From Cyclonatronum proteinivorum (lineage in GTDB: Bacteria; Bacteroidota; Rhodothermia; Balneolales; Cyclonatronaceae), in contig NZ_CP027806.1 in assembly GCF_003353065.1 (NCBI RefSeq), forward strand, positions 4,174,501 through 4,238,500: 64,000 bases of DNA, written 5' to 3'. The notes beneath the pieces were generated by a model. The model saw nothing but the letters and a program-made list of their open reading frames with translations. It was not told where the DNA came from and did not search any database. Numbering within the stretch: position 1 is the stretch's first letter; every line of letters begins with the position of its first letter. Shown piece after piece: positions 1 to 7,688 of this stretch. The position numbers were made by a program, and so were the translations under genes.

Positions 1-281
1 TGAATCATGTACACGTGTGCCGGGATGAACAGCACCATCAGTCCGATGATACCGTACGAAGCAAGCCGCGCATATTTCGACATCAACAAGCCGGCACCTA
101 ACACTACCTCCGCGGCACCAGCTGCCAGGTTCAACGCCGATGGTGCAGGGAACCAGCCGGGCATCATCGGGTAATAAAAATCCGGATTAATAAAATGGTA
201 GAGTCCAGCGACAATAAAGCCAGCCCCAAAAAATATCCGGAAAGGATTCTGAAACCGGGTAAGTACTTCCTGTACGCGCAT
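1..281 (-). CDS. DoxX-like membrane protein, C-terminus cut by window edge
   Basis: An ATG at 281 on the minus strand opens a frame that runs off the left edge. The first ~93 residues read MRVQEVLTRFQNPFRIFFGAG..., followed by hydrophobic segments and a short polar loop with FINPDFYYPMMPGWFP, the layout of small DoxX/DoxD-type four-helix membrane proteins. A second overlapping frame on the same strand (start 346) has no family features and is a shadow. Function in this family is poorly defined (redox-associated membrane protein). Family call is moderate because the C-terminus is missing. Confidence 0.6.
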   Translation of the reverse strand, partial: MRVQEVLTRFQNPFRIFFGAGFIVAGLYHFINPDFYYPMMPGWFPAPSALNLAAGAAEVVLGAGLLMSKYARLASYGIIGLMVLFIPAHVYMI

Positions 282-382
282 GTTTTTTTCGATGGATGGG
301 TGTTCGGATGTTCAGCCCAAATAACCTCAAAGCTGCTGAAGAGCAAAAGTTTAGGACGGCCGGTTTAGTTCCGCGGATTTCG

Positions 383-390
383 TACCTTTG
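383..390 (+). promoter_or_regulatory. Possible Bacteroidota-type -7 element
   Basis: TACCTTTG matches the TAnnTTTG -7 consensus of Bacteroidota sigma factors and lies 42 bases before the ATG at 432. A TTTA about 15 bases upstream is a weak match to the -33 TTTG box at short spacing, so this is a candidate only. Confidence 0.3.
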
Positions 391-431
391 GCGTTCCTTA
401 ATTTTTAAAAACCTGTTGATTCGATTTTAAG

Positions 432-1058
432 ATGGATTCCGTTTTTGTGTATGAACTCATCGGCTATGTAGCTTCCGTGCTTGTCGCCGTTTCCCTGATG
501 ATGAGCCGCATCGTGCCGCTGCGCATCGTGAACATGATTGGCGCCGCTACCTTTGCTGTTTATGGCTACCTGATCGGGTCATGGCCGGTTGCCGGCATGA
601 ATGCCTTCATTGTGCTCATTAATGTGTACTACCTCACCCAAATTTACCGCAGCAGCGAGTTTTTCCGCATCCTGCCCATAGACAAACCCGACGCCTACCT
701 GAGCGCCTTTCTCAAGTTTTATCAGGAGGATATCGCGACCTTTTATCCCGATTTTAAAGATGAAGCCGAAGCAAGCGATCACGGCTACTTCGTGCTGCGC
801 AACATGGCGCCCGCCGGACTCATCCTGGGGCGGGTCGAAAACGGCTGTTTCCACGTCTCCCTCGATTACGCGACTCCGCAGTACCGTGATTTCAAAGTTG
901 CCGCACACCTGTGGCGCGAAAACCGGCAGCACTTCACCGATGAAGGCATCACCGAAATCCGCTCCAGAACCCGCGACCCGCACTATGCCGCCTACCTCCG
1001 CAAAATCGGCTTTGAGCCTCTGCCCGGAGAAGAGCAGGTTTACGGCATGCGGATGTAG
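432..1058 (+). CDS. YgjV-like inner membrane protein with GNAT-like C-terminal part
   Basis: 208 residues. Residues 1-75 carry hydrophobic helices (YELIGYVASVLVAVSLMMS, VNMIGAATFAVYGYLIG, MNAFIVLINVYYLTQIY) that resemble the YgjV/Imp family. The rest is soluble, and its end (CFHVSLDYATPQYRDFKVAAHLW...TRDPHYAAYLRKIGFEPLPGEEQVYGM) looks like the last strands and helix of a GNAT acetyltransferase fold. The family names are recognition from pattern and no catalytic residue is provable here. The gene stands alone between a divergent DoxX-like gene and a small-protein operon. Function unknown; possibly a membrane-tethered acyltransferase-like protein. Confidence 0.65.
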   Translation: MDSVFVYELIGYVASVLVAVSLMMSRIVPLRIVNMIGAATFAVYGYLIGSWPVAGMNAFIVLINVYYLTQIYRSSEFFRILPIDKPDAYLSAFLKFYQEDIATFYPDFKDEAEASDHGYFVLRNMAPAGLILGRVENGCFHVSLDYATPQYRDFKVAAHLWRENRQHFTDEGITEIRSRTRDPHYAAYLRKIGFEPLPGEEQVYGMRM

Positions 1059-1212
1059 CAATACATTTATTCGGCATCAGATACTTAAACCAATTTGGTT
1101 TTAATTTACCGTAGCAGCTGCATTATTTGCTTCTCTGTTTTTTTCTTTCGTATTTACTCTAATATATTGCCACTAGTCAGTCAATCCGTAAACCGACATA
1201 CCTTATTTTGAT

Positions 1213-1467
1213 ATGAAAATGCGCAATAAAAAAGATTTCTTCGAAGGAATGGGTTCTGCTCTTGATTTAAAAGGAAGTGCCCATTTCAACGAATATAAAG
1301 AGTATCCCGGTGCAAAAGCATCCATCAGCAACTATTGGCACAATACAGGCTCATACATTAATACAGCTTTTGAAGCAGCTAAAATCAAATCAAACATAAG
1401 GGTGGCGAATCCTTCACAAAAGCCCCCCACACAGGCTGTCTCTGTTAACCTGGAGACGAATGGTTAA
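1213..1467 (+). CDS. Small hypothetical protein
   Basis: 84 residues (MKMRNKKDFFEGMGSALDLKG...), soluble, without a recognisable domain, signal peptide or membrane segment. It lies only 11 bases before the DUF2335 gene and is lower in GC than the genes on either side, so the two probably form one transcript and may have arrived together. Function not assignable. Confidence 0.5.
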   Translation: MKMRNKKDFFEGMGSALDLKGSAHFNEYKEYPGAKASISNYWHNTGSYINTAFEAAKIKSNIRVANPSQKPPTQAVSVNLETNG

Positions 1468-1478
1468 GATCTTTTTGT

Positions 1479-1980
1479 ATGTCTGACAAAGATCAACACG
1501 AATCAGATGCTGATGTTTCCTTAAATAAGCTGGAAAAGGAACTACTCAAAAAAGATCCAGAGCTCTTAGAGAAACTAACAAGAGAGCAACGGGTTGAACT
1601 TCTTTCCCATCTCAAGCAAATAATTCGGATTGAAGTAACCCAGAGTTCATCAAGCAGCTTTTCCGGGGCCTTTTCCTCCTCCTGATGTGCTTGAACAGTA
1701 CATCCGCCTTGCTCCCGATTTTGCTGAACTTATCAAAAAAATGTCTCTTGATGAGCAGAAACATGCTCATGACAGAGACTCCAGAATTATCGATGAATCA
1801 TTTAAGCTCAAGAAAAGAGGACAGACTTTTGCGCTCACCATTGCATTATTCGCACTAACAGGAGGCGTCATCTGTATCCTCAGCGGCTTTGAAGTAGCTG
1901 GCACAATTGTGAGTGGGGTGGGATTATCCGGCTTGGTTTCCGAGTTTTTGGACAGGAGAAAAACGCATCCCAACACCTAA
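1479..1980 (+). pseudogene. DUF2335 predicted membrane protein split by a one-base frameshift
   Basis: Two adjacent frames join into one DUF2335 protein. Frame 1 (1479-1685, 68 aa) is acidic and helical and ends SSSFSGAFSSS-stop. Frame 2 (from about 1666 to 1980) reads GPFPPPDVLEQYIRLAPDFA, then an RRGQ-like KKRGQTFAL and two membrane helices (FALTIALFALTGGVICIL, VAGTIVSGVGLSGLVSEFL). Removing one G from the run at 1665-1668 gives SGPFPPPDVLEQY, the conserved family signature placed just before the membrane-proximal part. The cause is a real frameshift, a sequencing error in a homopolymer, or programmed slippage; mutation or error is most likely. Read as separate genes, the second would have to start at GTG 1687, which cuts the signature off. 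Confidence 0.7.
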
Positions 1981-2068
1981 TAAAGAGCTATTACTTTTCT
2001 GCCGGTAATTAAAACAAAAAGTTATATTCGTACACCCATACGAACTACTAACTTCCAAGCTTGTCCCC

Positions 2069-2398
2069 ATGCCTGAAACCACACCTACCCCAAAGCCCGG
2101 CTACTTCCGCTTCATGGGGAGCACCTACCCGAACAACCGTAAGGCCTTCGTACTGCTTGCCGGCTTCATTCAACTGGGCGTTATCTGGCCGCTCTACGCT
2201 TTTTTTTCAGACGCGGAGCCGTTCATCCTCGGACTCCCGCTTTCTTTTGCGTGGCTCACCCTCATGCTCATTCTGGCCTTCGCGGGCATGGTTTACCTCT
2301 ACGTGACCGATAACGCCCGACTCGACCGCGAATACAACGAGCGCGTAAAACAGCAGCATCTCGCTGAAACCCGCAACGAAACCGGAGCATCCGCCTGA
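2069..2398 (+). CDS. Small two-helix membrane protein, probable symporter partner subunit
   Basis: 109 residues with two membrane helices (AFVLLAGFIQLGVIWPLYAFF and PLSFAWLTLMLILAFAGMVYLYV) and a charged C-terminal tail. Its stop overlaps the start of the symporter in TGATG, so the two are translationally coupled. Small two-helix proteins of this type (DUF3311/DUF485-like) are commonly encoded just before sodium:solute symporters and are thought to assist them. The partner role is inferred from position and shape. Confidence 0.7.
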   Translation: MPETTPTPKPGYFRFMGSTYPNNRKAFVLLAGFIQLGVIWPLYAFFSDAEPFILGLPLSFAWLTLMLILAFAGMVYLYVTDNARLDREYNERVKQQHLAETRNETGASA

Positions 2399-3876
2399 TG
2401 GAAACCGGTACCATTATTCTGATCGTCGTTGGGGTCTATCTGCTCATTTCGCTGGCAACCGGCATCATCCCCGGGCTGCGGATTTCCAAAAGCGTTGACG
2501 GCTATGTGGCCGGCGACCGCAGTATGAATGTGATGCTGCTCTATTTTGTGATGGGCGCCTCCATTTTCTCGGCCTTTGCCTTCCTCGGCGGACCCGGCTG
2601 GGCCTACTCACGGGGCGCGGCGGCCTTCTACATTATCGGATTTGGCGTGACCGGCATCATCCCGCTCTACTTTTTTGGTCCCCGTGCCTGGCGCCTCGGC
2701 AAAAAGTACGGCTACGTAACGCAGGCCGAACTCCTGTCCGACCGTTTCGACAGCCGCATGATGTCGGTGCTGCTTGCCATCCTCAGTGTAGTTGTCTTCA
2801 TCCCGTACCTCACCATTCAGATGAAAGGCGCCGGTTTCGTCCTGAACGTGATTTCCGAAGGCCGCATCCCCGAGTGGGCCGGGGCTGGCTTCACCTACCT
2901 GATTGTGCTGATTTACGTCTATTTCAGCGGGGTGATGGGCGTCGGATGGTCGAATGCGTTTCAGGGCCTGTTCATGATGGTACTTGCCTGGGTGCTCGGG
3001 CTGTATCTTCCGTACGTGCTGTATGGCGGCGTCGGCCCCATGTTTGAAGCCCTTCTTGAAGCAGGCAAAGGTGCCATGCTGGCCGCACCGGGCCTGGCAG
3101 GTGATGGCAGTCCCTGGCACTGGGGCGCTTTCAGCTCGGCGGTGCTGGTCTCGGCCATCGGCTTCTCGGTTTGGCCGCACTTCTTCATGCGCAGCTTCGC
3201 CGCCAAAAGCGAGCGCTCCCTCCGCCTCAGCATCGTACTCTACCCGACCTTTCAGATTTTCCTGATTCCCATTCTCATTATCGGTTTCTCAGCCATCCTT
3301 ATTTTTCCGGGTGTCACACCCGCCGACAGCATTCTGCCGCACATCCTTATGCAGCTCGAACTACCGGCCATCGTGATTGGCCTGTTCTGTGCCGGCACGC
3401 TCGCGGCCTCGATGTCCTCCGGCGACGCCATCCTGCACTCCGCTGCCTCCGTTGGCGTACGGGACGGCATCTCCAAAGCCACGGCCAGGCCCATCTCCGA
3501 CACCACCGAGCGCCTGCTCATCCGCGTACTCGTGATCGTGATCGGCCTCATTTCCTACTACTTCGCCGTTGCCTCAGACGTCTCCCTCGTCGCCCTGCTG
3601 CTCGCATCCTACGGGGGTGTCGCGCAGATTTTCCCGGTCGTATTCGCCATGTTCTACTGGAAACGCGCTACCAAAGCGGGCGCCCTCAGCGGACTCTTCG
3701 GCGGGATGCTCGTCAACGTCTTCTACCTCCTCAATCCCGCCCTCAAACCCTGGGACCTGCACGAAGGCGTCTACGGCCTCGCGGTCAACATCCTGCTCCT
3801 GATTATCGTGAGCCGGCTCACCCGCCCTGATGATCCCAAACGGGTTCAGAAATTCATGGAAAAACCACTCGTGTGA
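2398..3876 (+). CDS. Sodium:solute symporter (SSS family)
   Basis: 492 residues with about 13 hydrophobic segments, the usual size and topology of the SSS family. Visible hallmarks are the N-terminal DGYVAGDRSMNVMLLYFVMGAS, the helix FLGGPGWAYSRGAA, and CAGTLAASMSSGDAILHSAASVGVRDG, the conserved Na+-site region with adjacent small and hydroxyl residues. It imports an organic solute with Na+ across the inner membrane; the substrate cannot be read from sequence. It is coupled to the small membrane protein upstream. The stretch after its stop contains no further gene on this strand. Confidence 0.85.
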   Translation: METGTIILIVVGVYLLISLATGIIPGLRISKSVDGYVAGDRSMNVMLLYFVMGASIFSAFAFLGGPGWAYSRGAAAFYIIGFGVTGIIPLYFFGPRAWRLGKKYGYVTQAELLSDRFDSRMMSVLLAILSVVVFIPYLTIQMKGAGFVLNVISEGRIPEWAGAGFTYLIVLIYVYFSGVMGVGWSNAFQGLFMMVLAWVLGLYLPYVLYGGVGPMFEALLEAGKGAMLAAPGLAGDGSPWHWGAFSSAVLVSAIGFSVWPHFFMRSFAAKSERSLRLSIVLYPTFQIFLIPILIIGFSAILIFPGVTPADSILPHILMQLELPAIVIGLFCAGTLAASMSSGDAILHSAASVGVRDGISKATARPISDTTERLLIRVLVIVIGLISYYFAVASDVSLVALLLASYGGVAQIFPVVFAMFYWKRATKAGALSGLFGGMLVNVFYLLNPALKPWDLHEGVYGLAVNILLLIIVSRLTRPDDPKRVQKFMEKPLV

Positions 3877-3929
3877 GACGCATGGAGTAGTTCTCACCTG
3901 AATCCCGGCAACCTGAGCATGCCCCCGGT

Positions 3930-4016
3930 TTTATTTTTTTGGGTGAACTCCGTGAACATCACGGTCTTTCGTGCTTGTCAGAAATCCCAAATCAGCTCAT
4001 TGTCCCTTGCTTTTTG
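3930..4016 (+). repeat. Dispersed repeat family 1, copy A
   Basis: A T-rich lead, then GAACTCCGTGAACATCACGG, CTTTCGTG, a variable ~10 bases, ATCCCAAATC, and CCCTTGCTTTTTG. The centre CCGTGA-ACA-TCACGG is a perfect hairpin. The same block recurs near 16.6, 43.6, 50.4 and 57.2 kb, always in this orientation. This copy sits between the convergent symporter and rhomboid genes. Confidence 0.85.
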
Positions 4017-4189
4017 ATTTTGGCGCGCCTCGCTTACATCAGCTCAGTGTCCTGATCTGCATTACTGAACAGAAGCACTTTTTATGGAGACAGACATATA
4101 AAAATACGCTGCTCCCATAGCAGGAATGAAAGCCTGGTCGGTGCGAAATATCTCCATCCTTTTGATACGGGTTTATTTGTAATTCAGGC

Positions 4190-4292
4190 CTCGGAGATAT
4201 ACCGCCCCTTCAGGGCTCAAATCGGGGGCTGTGCCGGGTCACAGGGTTTGCACCCTGTGCTATGGTATACCGCGCCTTCAGCGCTAAGTCCG
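4190..4292. repeat. Palindromic intergenic repeat (CCTTCAGGGCT type)
   Basis: Two direct copies of ATACCGCsCCTTCAGsGCT (about 4198 and 4267) flank a perfect hairpin, CACAGGGT-TTGC-ACCCTGTG (4240-4259). This resembles a class of intergenic repeats common in Bacteroidota and some other phyla. The rest of the gene-free stretch 4017-4400 shows nothing else recognisable. Confidence 0.6.
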
Positions 4293-4400
4293 AAAGAAGA
4301 CCTGAGCCGCAATTTTGATTCATTCATTACGGGCAAATTCAGATCCGCCTTCCTAACGCGGGCAATGGCAGAAAGGCAAGCTATCCTAATGTAATCTATC

Positions 4401-4997
4401 CTAAATAATCCCGAGCAAGGTCAGAAGGTGATCTATGCCGCGGGGCACGATGATCATCACATAGAGCAGGCCGGTAACGGCACCGGCGATATGGGCTTCA
4501 TGATTGATCTGATCGTTGGCTTTTTTGTGCGCCCAAAAGCTGTAGCCGATAAAGACCGCGCCAAACACAGCCGCCGGAATGCCGATCGGGATAAAGAACA
4601 GATAAATCGGCGCCATCGGGAAAAAGTAAATAAACACAAACAGCACGGCGCCTACCGCGCCTGAAGCACCCAGGCTTGCAAACTTTGGGTTATCGCGATG
4701 CCTGAACAAACTCGGGATATTAGACAAAACGAGCCCTGCGAGATACAGTCCTATAAAATAGCCGGCTCCCAGCGTCCGCTCCACAACCGGACCGAAGAAG
4801 AACAGCGTAATCATGTTGAAAAGCAGGTGCGTGAGATTGGCATGCAAAAAACCGGCACTCAAAAGCTGATACCAGCGGTCCTGACGAAAAACATAATACG
4901 GACGCAACATCCCCCAGGCCTGCGCCTGCGGATTTACGTTCCAGGCATACCAGGTGATGGCACTGGTGATAACGATGATGATTAGGGTAAGCGTCAC
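4401..4997 (-). CDS. Rhomboid family intramembrane serine protease
   Basis: 198 residues with six predicted membrane helices. The catalytic serine is in SLGASGAVGAVLF (GASG motif) and the catalytic histidine in NHEAHIAGAVTGLLY; the conserved HLLFNM of helix 2 (HxxxN) is also present. All residues needed for activity are visible. The enzyme cleaves substrates within the membrane; substrates are unknown. It is a monocistronic minus-strand gene, convergent with the symporter. Confidence 0.9.
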   Translation of the reverse strand: MTLTLIIIVITSAITWYAWNVNPQAQAWGMLRPYYVFRQDRWYQLLSAGFLHANLTHLLFNMITLFFFGPVVERTLGAGYFIGLYLAGLVLSNIPSLFRHRDNPKFASLGASGAVGAVLFVFIYFFPMAPIYLFFIPIGIPAAVFGAVFIGYSFWAHKKANDQINHEAHIAGAVTGLLYVMIIVPRGIDHLLTLLGII

Positions 4998-5300
4998 AGC
5001 AAATTTCTGATTGAACCAAGTGATTTCCGTAGCGCTGAAGTAAACTTCAAAACCGGAATTATAATTTGGCGGGATTCCCCGATGAAGTCAACACGAACCA
5101 TTTAGCATTTAACACTTTCAGAGATTTTTTGATTGGCGGACATATCAGGGGCCGGGTAAATCTATCCTCAAAAGAAAAAATCATCCTTTACTCTTTTTGT
5201 TACTTCGTATCTCCCGACATAGTATGAAATACAACTTACCATTGATTTTTGTAGTTTGGCGCTGATTAAGCATATACATCAACCCCAAAACACATTCATC

Positions 5301-5762
5301 ATGGATTGGAAAATATATTTAGCCGGAGAAATTCACTCCAACTGGCGCGAAGAACTCACCGAAACCATTCAAAGCCGCGGCATTGAAGCCTCTTTTTTTG
5401 GTCCGGTAACCGATCACCCTGCGAGCGACGACTGCGGGGTCCATATTCTGGGTGCCGAGGAACAGGCCTTCTGGAAAGACCGAAAAGGCGCCGGACTCAA
5501 CGCCATACGCACGCGCACCCTACTGGAACAAGCCGATATCGTCATCGTGCGGTTTGGTGAAAAATACCGGCAATGGAATGCCGCTTTCGATGCCGGTTAT
5601 GCTGCAGCCCTGGGCAAACCTCTCATTATTGTACAGCCCCCTGAATTTGATCACGCTCTGAAGGAAGTCAACGAAGCCGCCAACGCCGTTGCCCGTACCA
5701 ACGAACAGGTTGCAGACATCCTCACGTATGTGTGTACCGGCAAACTCATGAACTTCCGCTGA
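5301..5762 (+). CDS. YtoQ family protein
   Basis: 153 residues from the ATG at 5301 (MDWKIYLAGEIHSNWREEL). An upstream in-frame ATG at 5256 adds 15 residues that do not look conserved. Hallmarks are the N-terminal YLAGEIHS, FFGPVTDHPASDDCG, and RTRTLLEQADIVIVRFGEKYRQWNAAFDAGYA, a nucleoside 2-deoxyribosyltransferase-like fold. YtoQ proteins are uncharacterised; a nucleotide-related activity is a guess from the fold. It stops two bases before the convergent S26-type gene. Confidence 0.75.
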   Translation: MDWKIYLAGEIHSNWREELTETIQSRGIEASFFGPVTDHPASDDCGVHILGAEEQAFWKDRKGAGLNAIRTRTLLEQADIVIVRFGEKYRQWNAAFDAGYAAALGKPLIIVQPPEFDHALKEVNEAANAVARTNEQVADILTYVCTGKLMNFR

Positions 5763-5763
5763 T

Positions 5764-6267
5764 TCAGCTCTTGCTGACTTTCCTCGCAAGGTTTCCGGCC
5801 CGGCGCAGCAACTGACTAAACCGCAACCTAAGCTGCGCAAAAAAATGAGGTACAGGATAAAGCCGCACCATCCGTTTACCGTATCGTATGGCCTCCGGTG
5901 TACGGAGCGGCTTTTCCTCCCCGTCCCGCACACGCGCAACAACCCTGCCTGCTACGATATCAGGTGTGAGCATTTCATCCTTCGACAGACCGGAATCGCC
6001 AATAGAAAGACCTCTGATGTGTTCCCCGCTCCCGGTCACTTGATGCAGCCGGTGTGCAATCAGGTTCTGATTGCGCCGGAAAACAACAATATCACCCGGC
6101 TCAAGCGTCTCAAGGGTAGCCGGCTCCACTTCGAGCTGATCACCGTTTAGCAAATAAGGATACATGCTTTGCCCCCCGGCCTTGATCCGTACATGATACC
6201 CCCGCTTAAGCAGCTTTTCAGAAACAGCTACAAGATCTCCGACGGTTCTACTGACGGTGGGCTTCAT
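5764..6267 (-). CDS. S24/S26 (signal-peptidase-like) peptidase
   Basis: About 167 residues from the ATG at 6267 (MKPTVSRTVGDLV); an in-frame ATG at 6318 would add 17 residues. GGQSMYPYLLNGDQLEVEP carries the SM(x)P catalytic-serine box, PGDIVVFRRNQNLIAHRL is box C/D with histidine where many bacterial enzymes have lysine, and IGDSG follows, as in the S26B (SipW-like) branch. No strong N-terminal membrane helix is seen, unlike normal signal peptidases. It overlaps the end of the kinase-like gene, so they are one operon; similar compact peptidases occur beside RiPP or PqqD-type genes. Substrate unknown. Confidence 0.7.
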   Translation of the reverse strand: MKPTVSRTVGDLVAVSEKLLKRGYHVRIKAGGQSMYPYLLNGDQLEVEPATLETLEPGDIVVFRRNQNLIAHRLHQVTGSGEHIRGLSIGDSGLSKDEMLTPDIVAGRVVARVRDGEEKPLRTPEAIRYGKRMVRLYPVPHFFAQLRLRFSQLLRRAGNLARKVSKS

Positions 6268-7138
6268 GCTCGCGAATAAAGTCAATAACACCCGGTTCAG
6301 GCAGATTACCGAACTCATACACCGGGGTTTCGGAAAGCATATCGGTCACCGTCCGCAGGTGATGCTGCAGAAAATCGCGGTCAAAACCCTGCAGAATGCA
6401 GTTGCTTAGTACACGCGTTACGGCTTCTGCACTACGTAATTTTCTCAGACTATATTCCGGCGCCTGACGCAGCAGGTACACGGCATGCAGCGGCACCGAA
6501 GCAGGCACCTGCGGATACACCATGGGCGTGTTGTGGACAATCCACCGGCCTTCCTCATTTTTACGGATCAGCAGCCGGTCGTCATTAATCAGCTTGTACC
6601 CTGCCTGATACCAGGTATTGGAAATCGTGGACTTACCCACACCAGATACCCCGGTAAACACCCGGCCTTTGTCGCCGTCACAAACGGCTGAAGCATGTAC
6701 AAACAACATCGGATGGCTTAAGGTCTGATAGTACAAAATCAAAGAAAGCAGCGGAAACGATACCGGAGCCACAGAGCGCTGCTCATCTTCAGGTGGAAAA
6801 TTCAGCGGGTAGCACGCAAAGCGTGTGAAATGTTTATCCGTTACGGTTACAAACTGCTGATCGTCTGGACTAAAATGCTGATAGGTACGAATAACAAAAC
6901 CCTCTTCATGCTTTGCAACCGACCACAGCGACTGACCGTCGAGATTTCCATCGCAGATGGACGGAAGATCATTCAGAAAGGAAAGATCACCGGGTAAAGA
7001 TTCATGCACATGAATATGGACATCATGCCTTTGCTCCGGTTCAATCAGATAAGGCTGCAGGCAGTTTCCAGGCTCCCGCTGCATGCGGCCTTCCGCTGTA
7101 AGTTTATAAACCACATCCGCTACTCTAAAAAAATGCAT
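6248..7138 (-). CDS. HPr kinase/phosphorylase-like (HprK-related) protein
   Basis: 296 residues from the ATG at 7138; a TTG two codons upstream is the alternative start. A P-loop is visible (FTGVSGVGKSTISN), preceded by LFVHASAVC and followed by LINDDRLLIRK, the C-terminal HprK/P nucleotide-binding layout; the N-terminal half is unrelated to classical HprK. HprK-like kinases of this type are found next to PqqD-like genes in RiPP clusters, including lasso-peptide clusters where they phosphorylate the peptide. Here the partner PqqD gene is divergent, 227 bases away. No cyclase or transglutaminase-type gene accompanies it. Confidence 0.75.
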   Translation of the reverse strand: MHFFRVADVVYKLTAEGRMQREPGNCLQPYLIEPEQRHDVHIHVHESLPGDLSFLNDLPSICDGNLDGQSLWSVAKHEEGFVIRTYQHFSPDDQQFVTVTDKHFTRFACYPLNFPPEDEQRSVAPVSFPLLSLILYYQTLSHPMLFVHASAVCDGDKGRVFTGVSGVGKSTISNTWYQAGYKLINDDRLLIRKNEEGRWIVHNTPMVYPQVPASVPLHAVYLLRQAPEYSLRKLRSAEAVTRVLSNCILQGFDRDFLQHHLRTVTDMLSETPVYEFGNLPEPGVIDFIREHEAHRQ

Positions 7139-7242
7139 ACCCAAAAATTGATCCCGTCTTTTTGTTTTTGTTTCTTTAGTTTTAGTACCTATTGTGTTTG
7201 CGCTGCCAATATAACACCTTCCTAAACTGAAAGCCTGCTTAA

Positions 7243-7368
7243 ATGCCCGATCTCGCTATGCTATGCCATTATTTTTTAAGACGAGGTAAAACAGATTTGT
7301 TTATATTGCGAAATTACTTAATTAGTTCAGCCTTACCTGCAACAAAACCTCCAATTTTTGAAGTATGA
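7243..7368 (+). CDS. 41-residue ORF overlapping the PqqD start, possible leader or precursor
   Basis: ATG at 7243 opens MPDLAMLCHYFLRRGKTDLF... and stops at the TGA of the ATGA that also starts the PqqD gene, so the two would be translationally coupled. The peptide has one Cys and a PATKPP stretch near its end. It is the only short frame in the divergent gap of the kinase/PqqD pair. That it is translated, or is a RiPP precursor, is speculation from position. Confidence 0.25.
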   Translation: MPDLAMLCHYFLRRGKTDLFILRNYLISSALPATKPPIFEV

Positions 7369-7661
7369 GCCACCCTAAAATTAGTGATATTATTAAGCAA
7401 AGGCCGAACTTTGCGTCTGAGCCCGTAAATGGTGAACGAATACTCGTGCCGGTTCGGGGGCGGATGGCCGAATTCAATACCATGCTAACCCTTAACCCTT
7501 CAGCTTCTGTACTTTGGGAAGCTATCAATGAACAGACAACTATTGAATCGCTTGTTGAAGCACTTACCAATAAGTATGAGGTAGATCGCGAAACAGCCCG
7601 TGCCGATGTAAATGAGTTTATTGATGAACTTCATACCTTTATGACAAGCGTTCCAAATTAA
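7365..7661 (+). CDS. PqqD family peptide chaperone (RRE-like)
   Basis: 98 residues, the normal length for a PqqD. ILVPVRGRMAEFNTMLTLNPSASVLWEAINEQTTIESLVEALTNKYEVDRETARADVNEFIDEL shows the winged-helix fold with the conserved LNPSAxxLWE and the acidic Dv.eFi.eL end. PqqD proteins bind leader peptides and present them to modifying enzymes. Neighbours are an HprK-like kinase and S26-type peptidase on the opposite strand and a secreted protease 27 bases downstream. No PqqE-type radical SAM enzyme is in the window. Confidence 0.85.
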   Translation: MSHPKISDIIKQRPNFASEPVNGERILVPVRGRMAEFNTMLTLNPSASVLWEAINEQTTIESLVEALTNKYEVDRETARADVNEFIDELHTFMTSVPN

Positions 7662-7688
7662 TTTGTTCTGTTTCATTGCTGCAACCGT

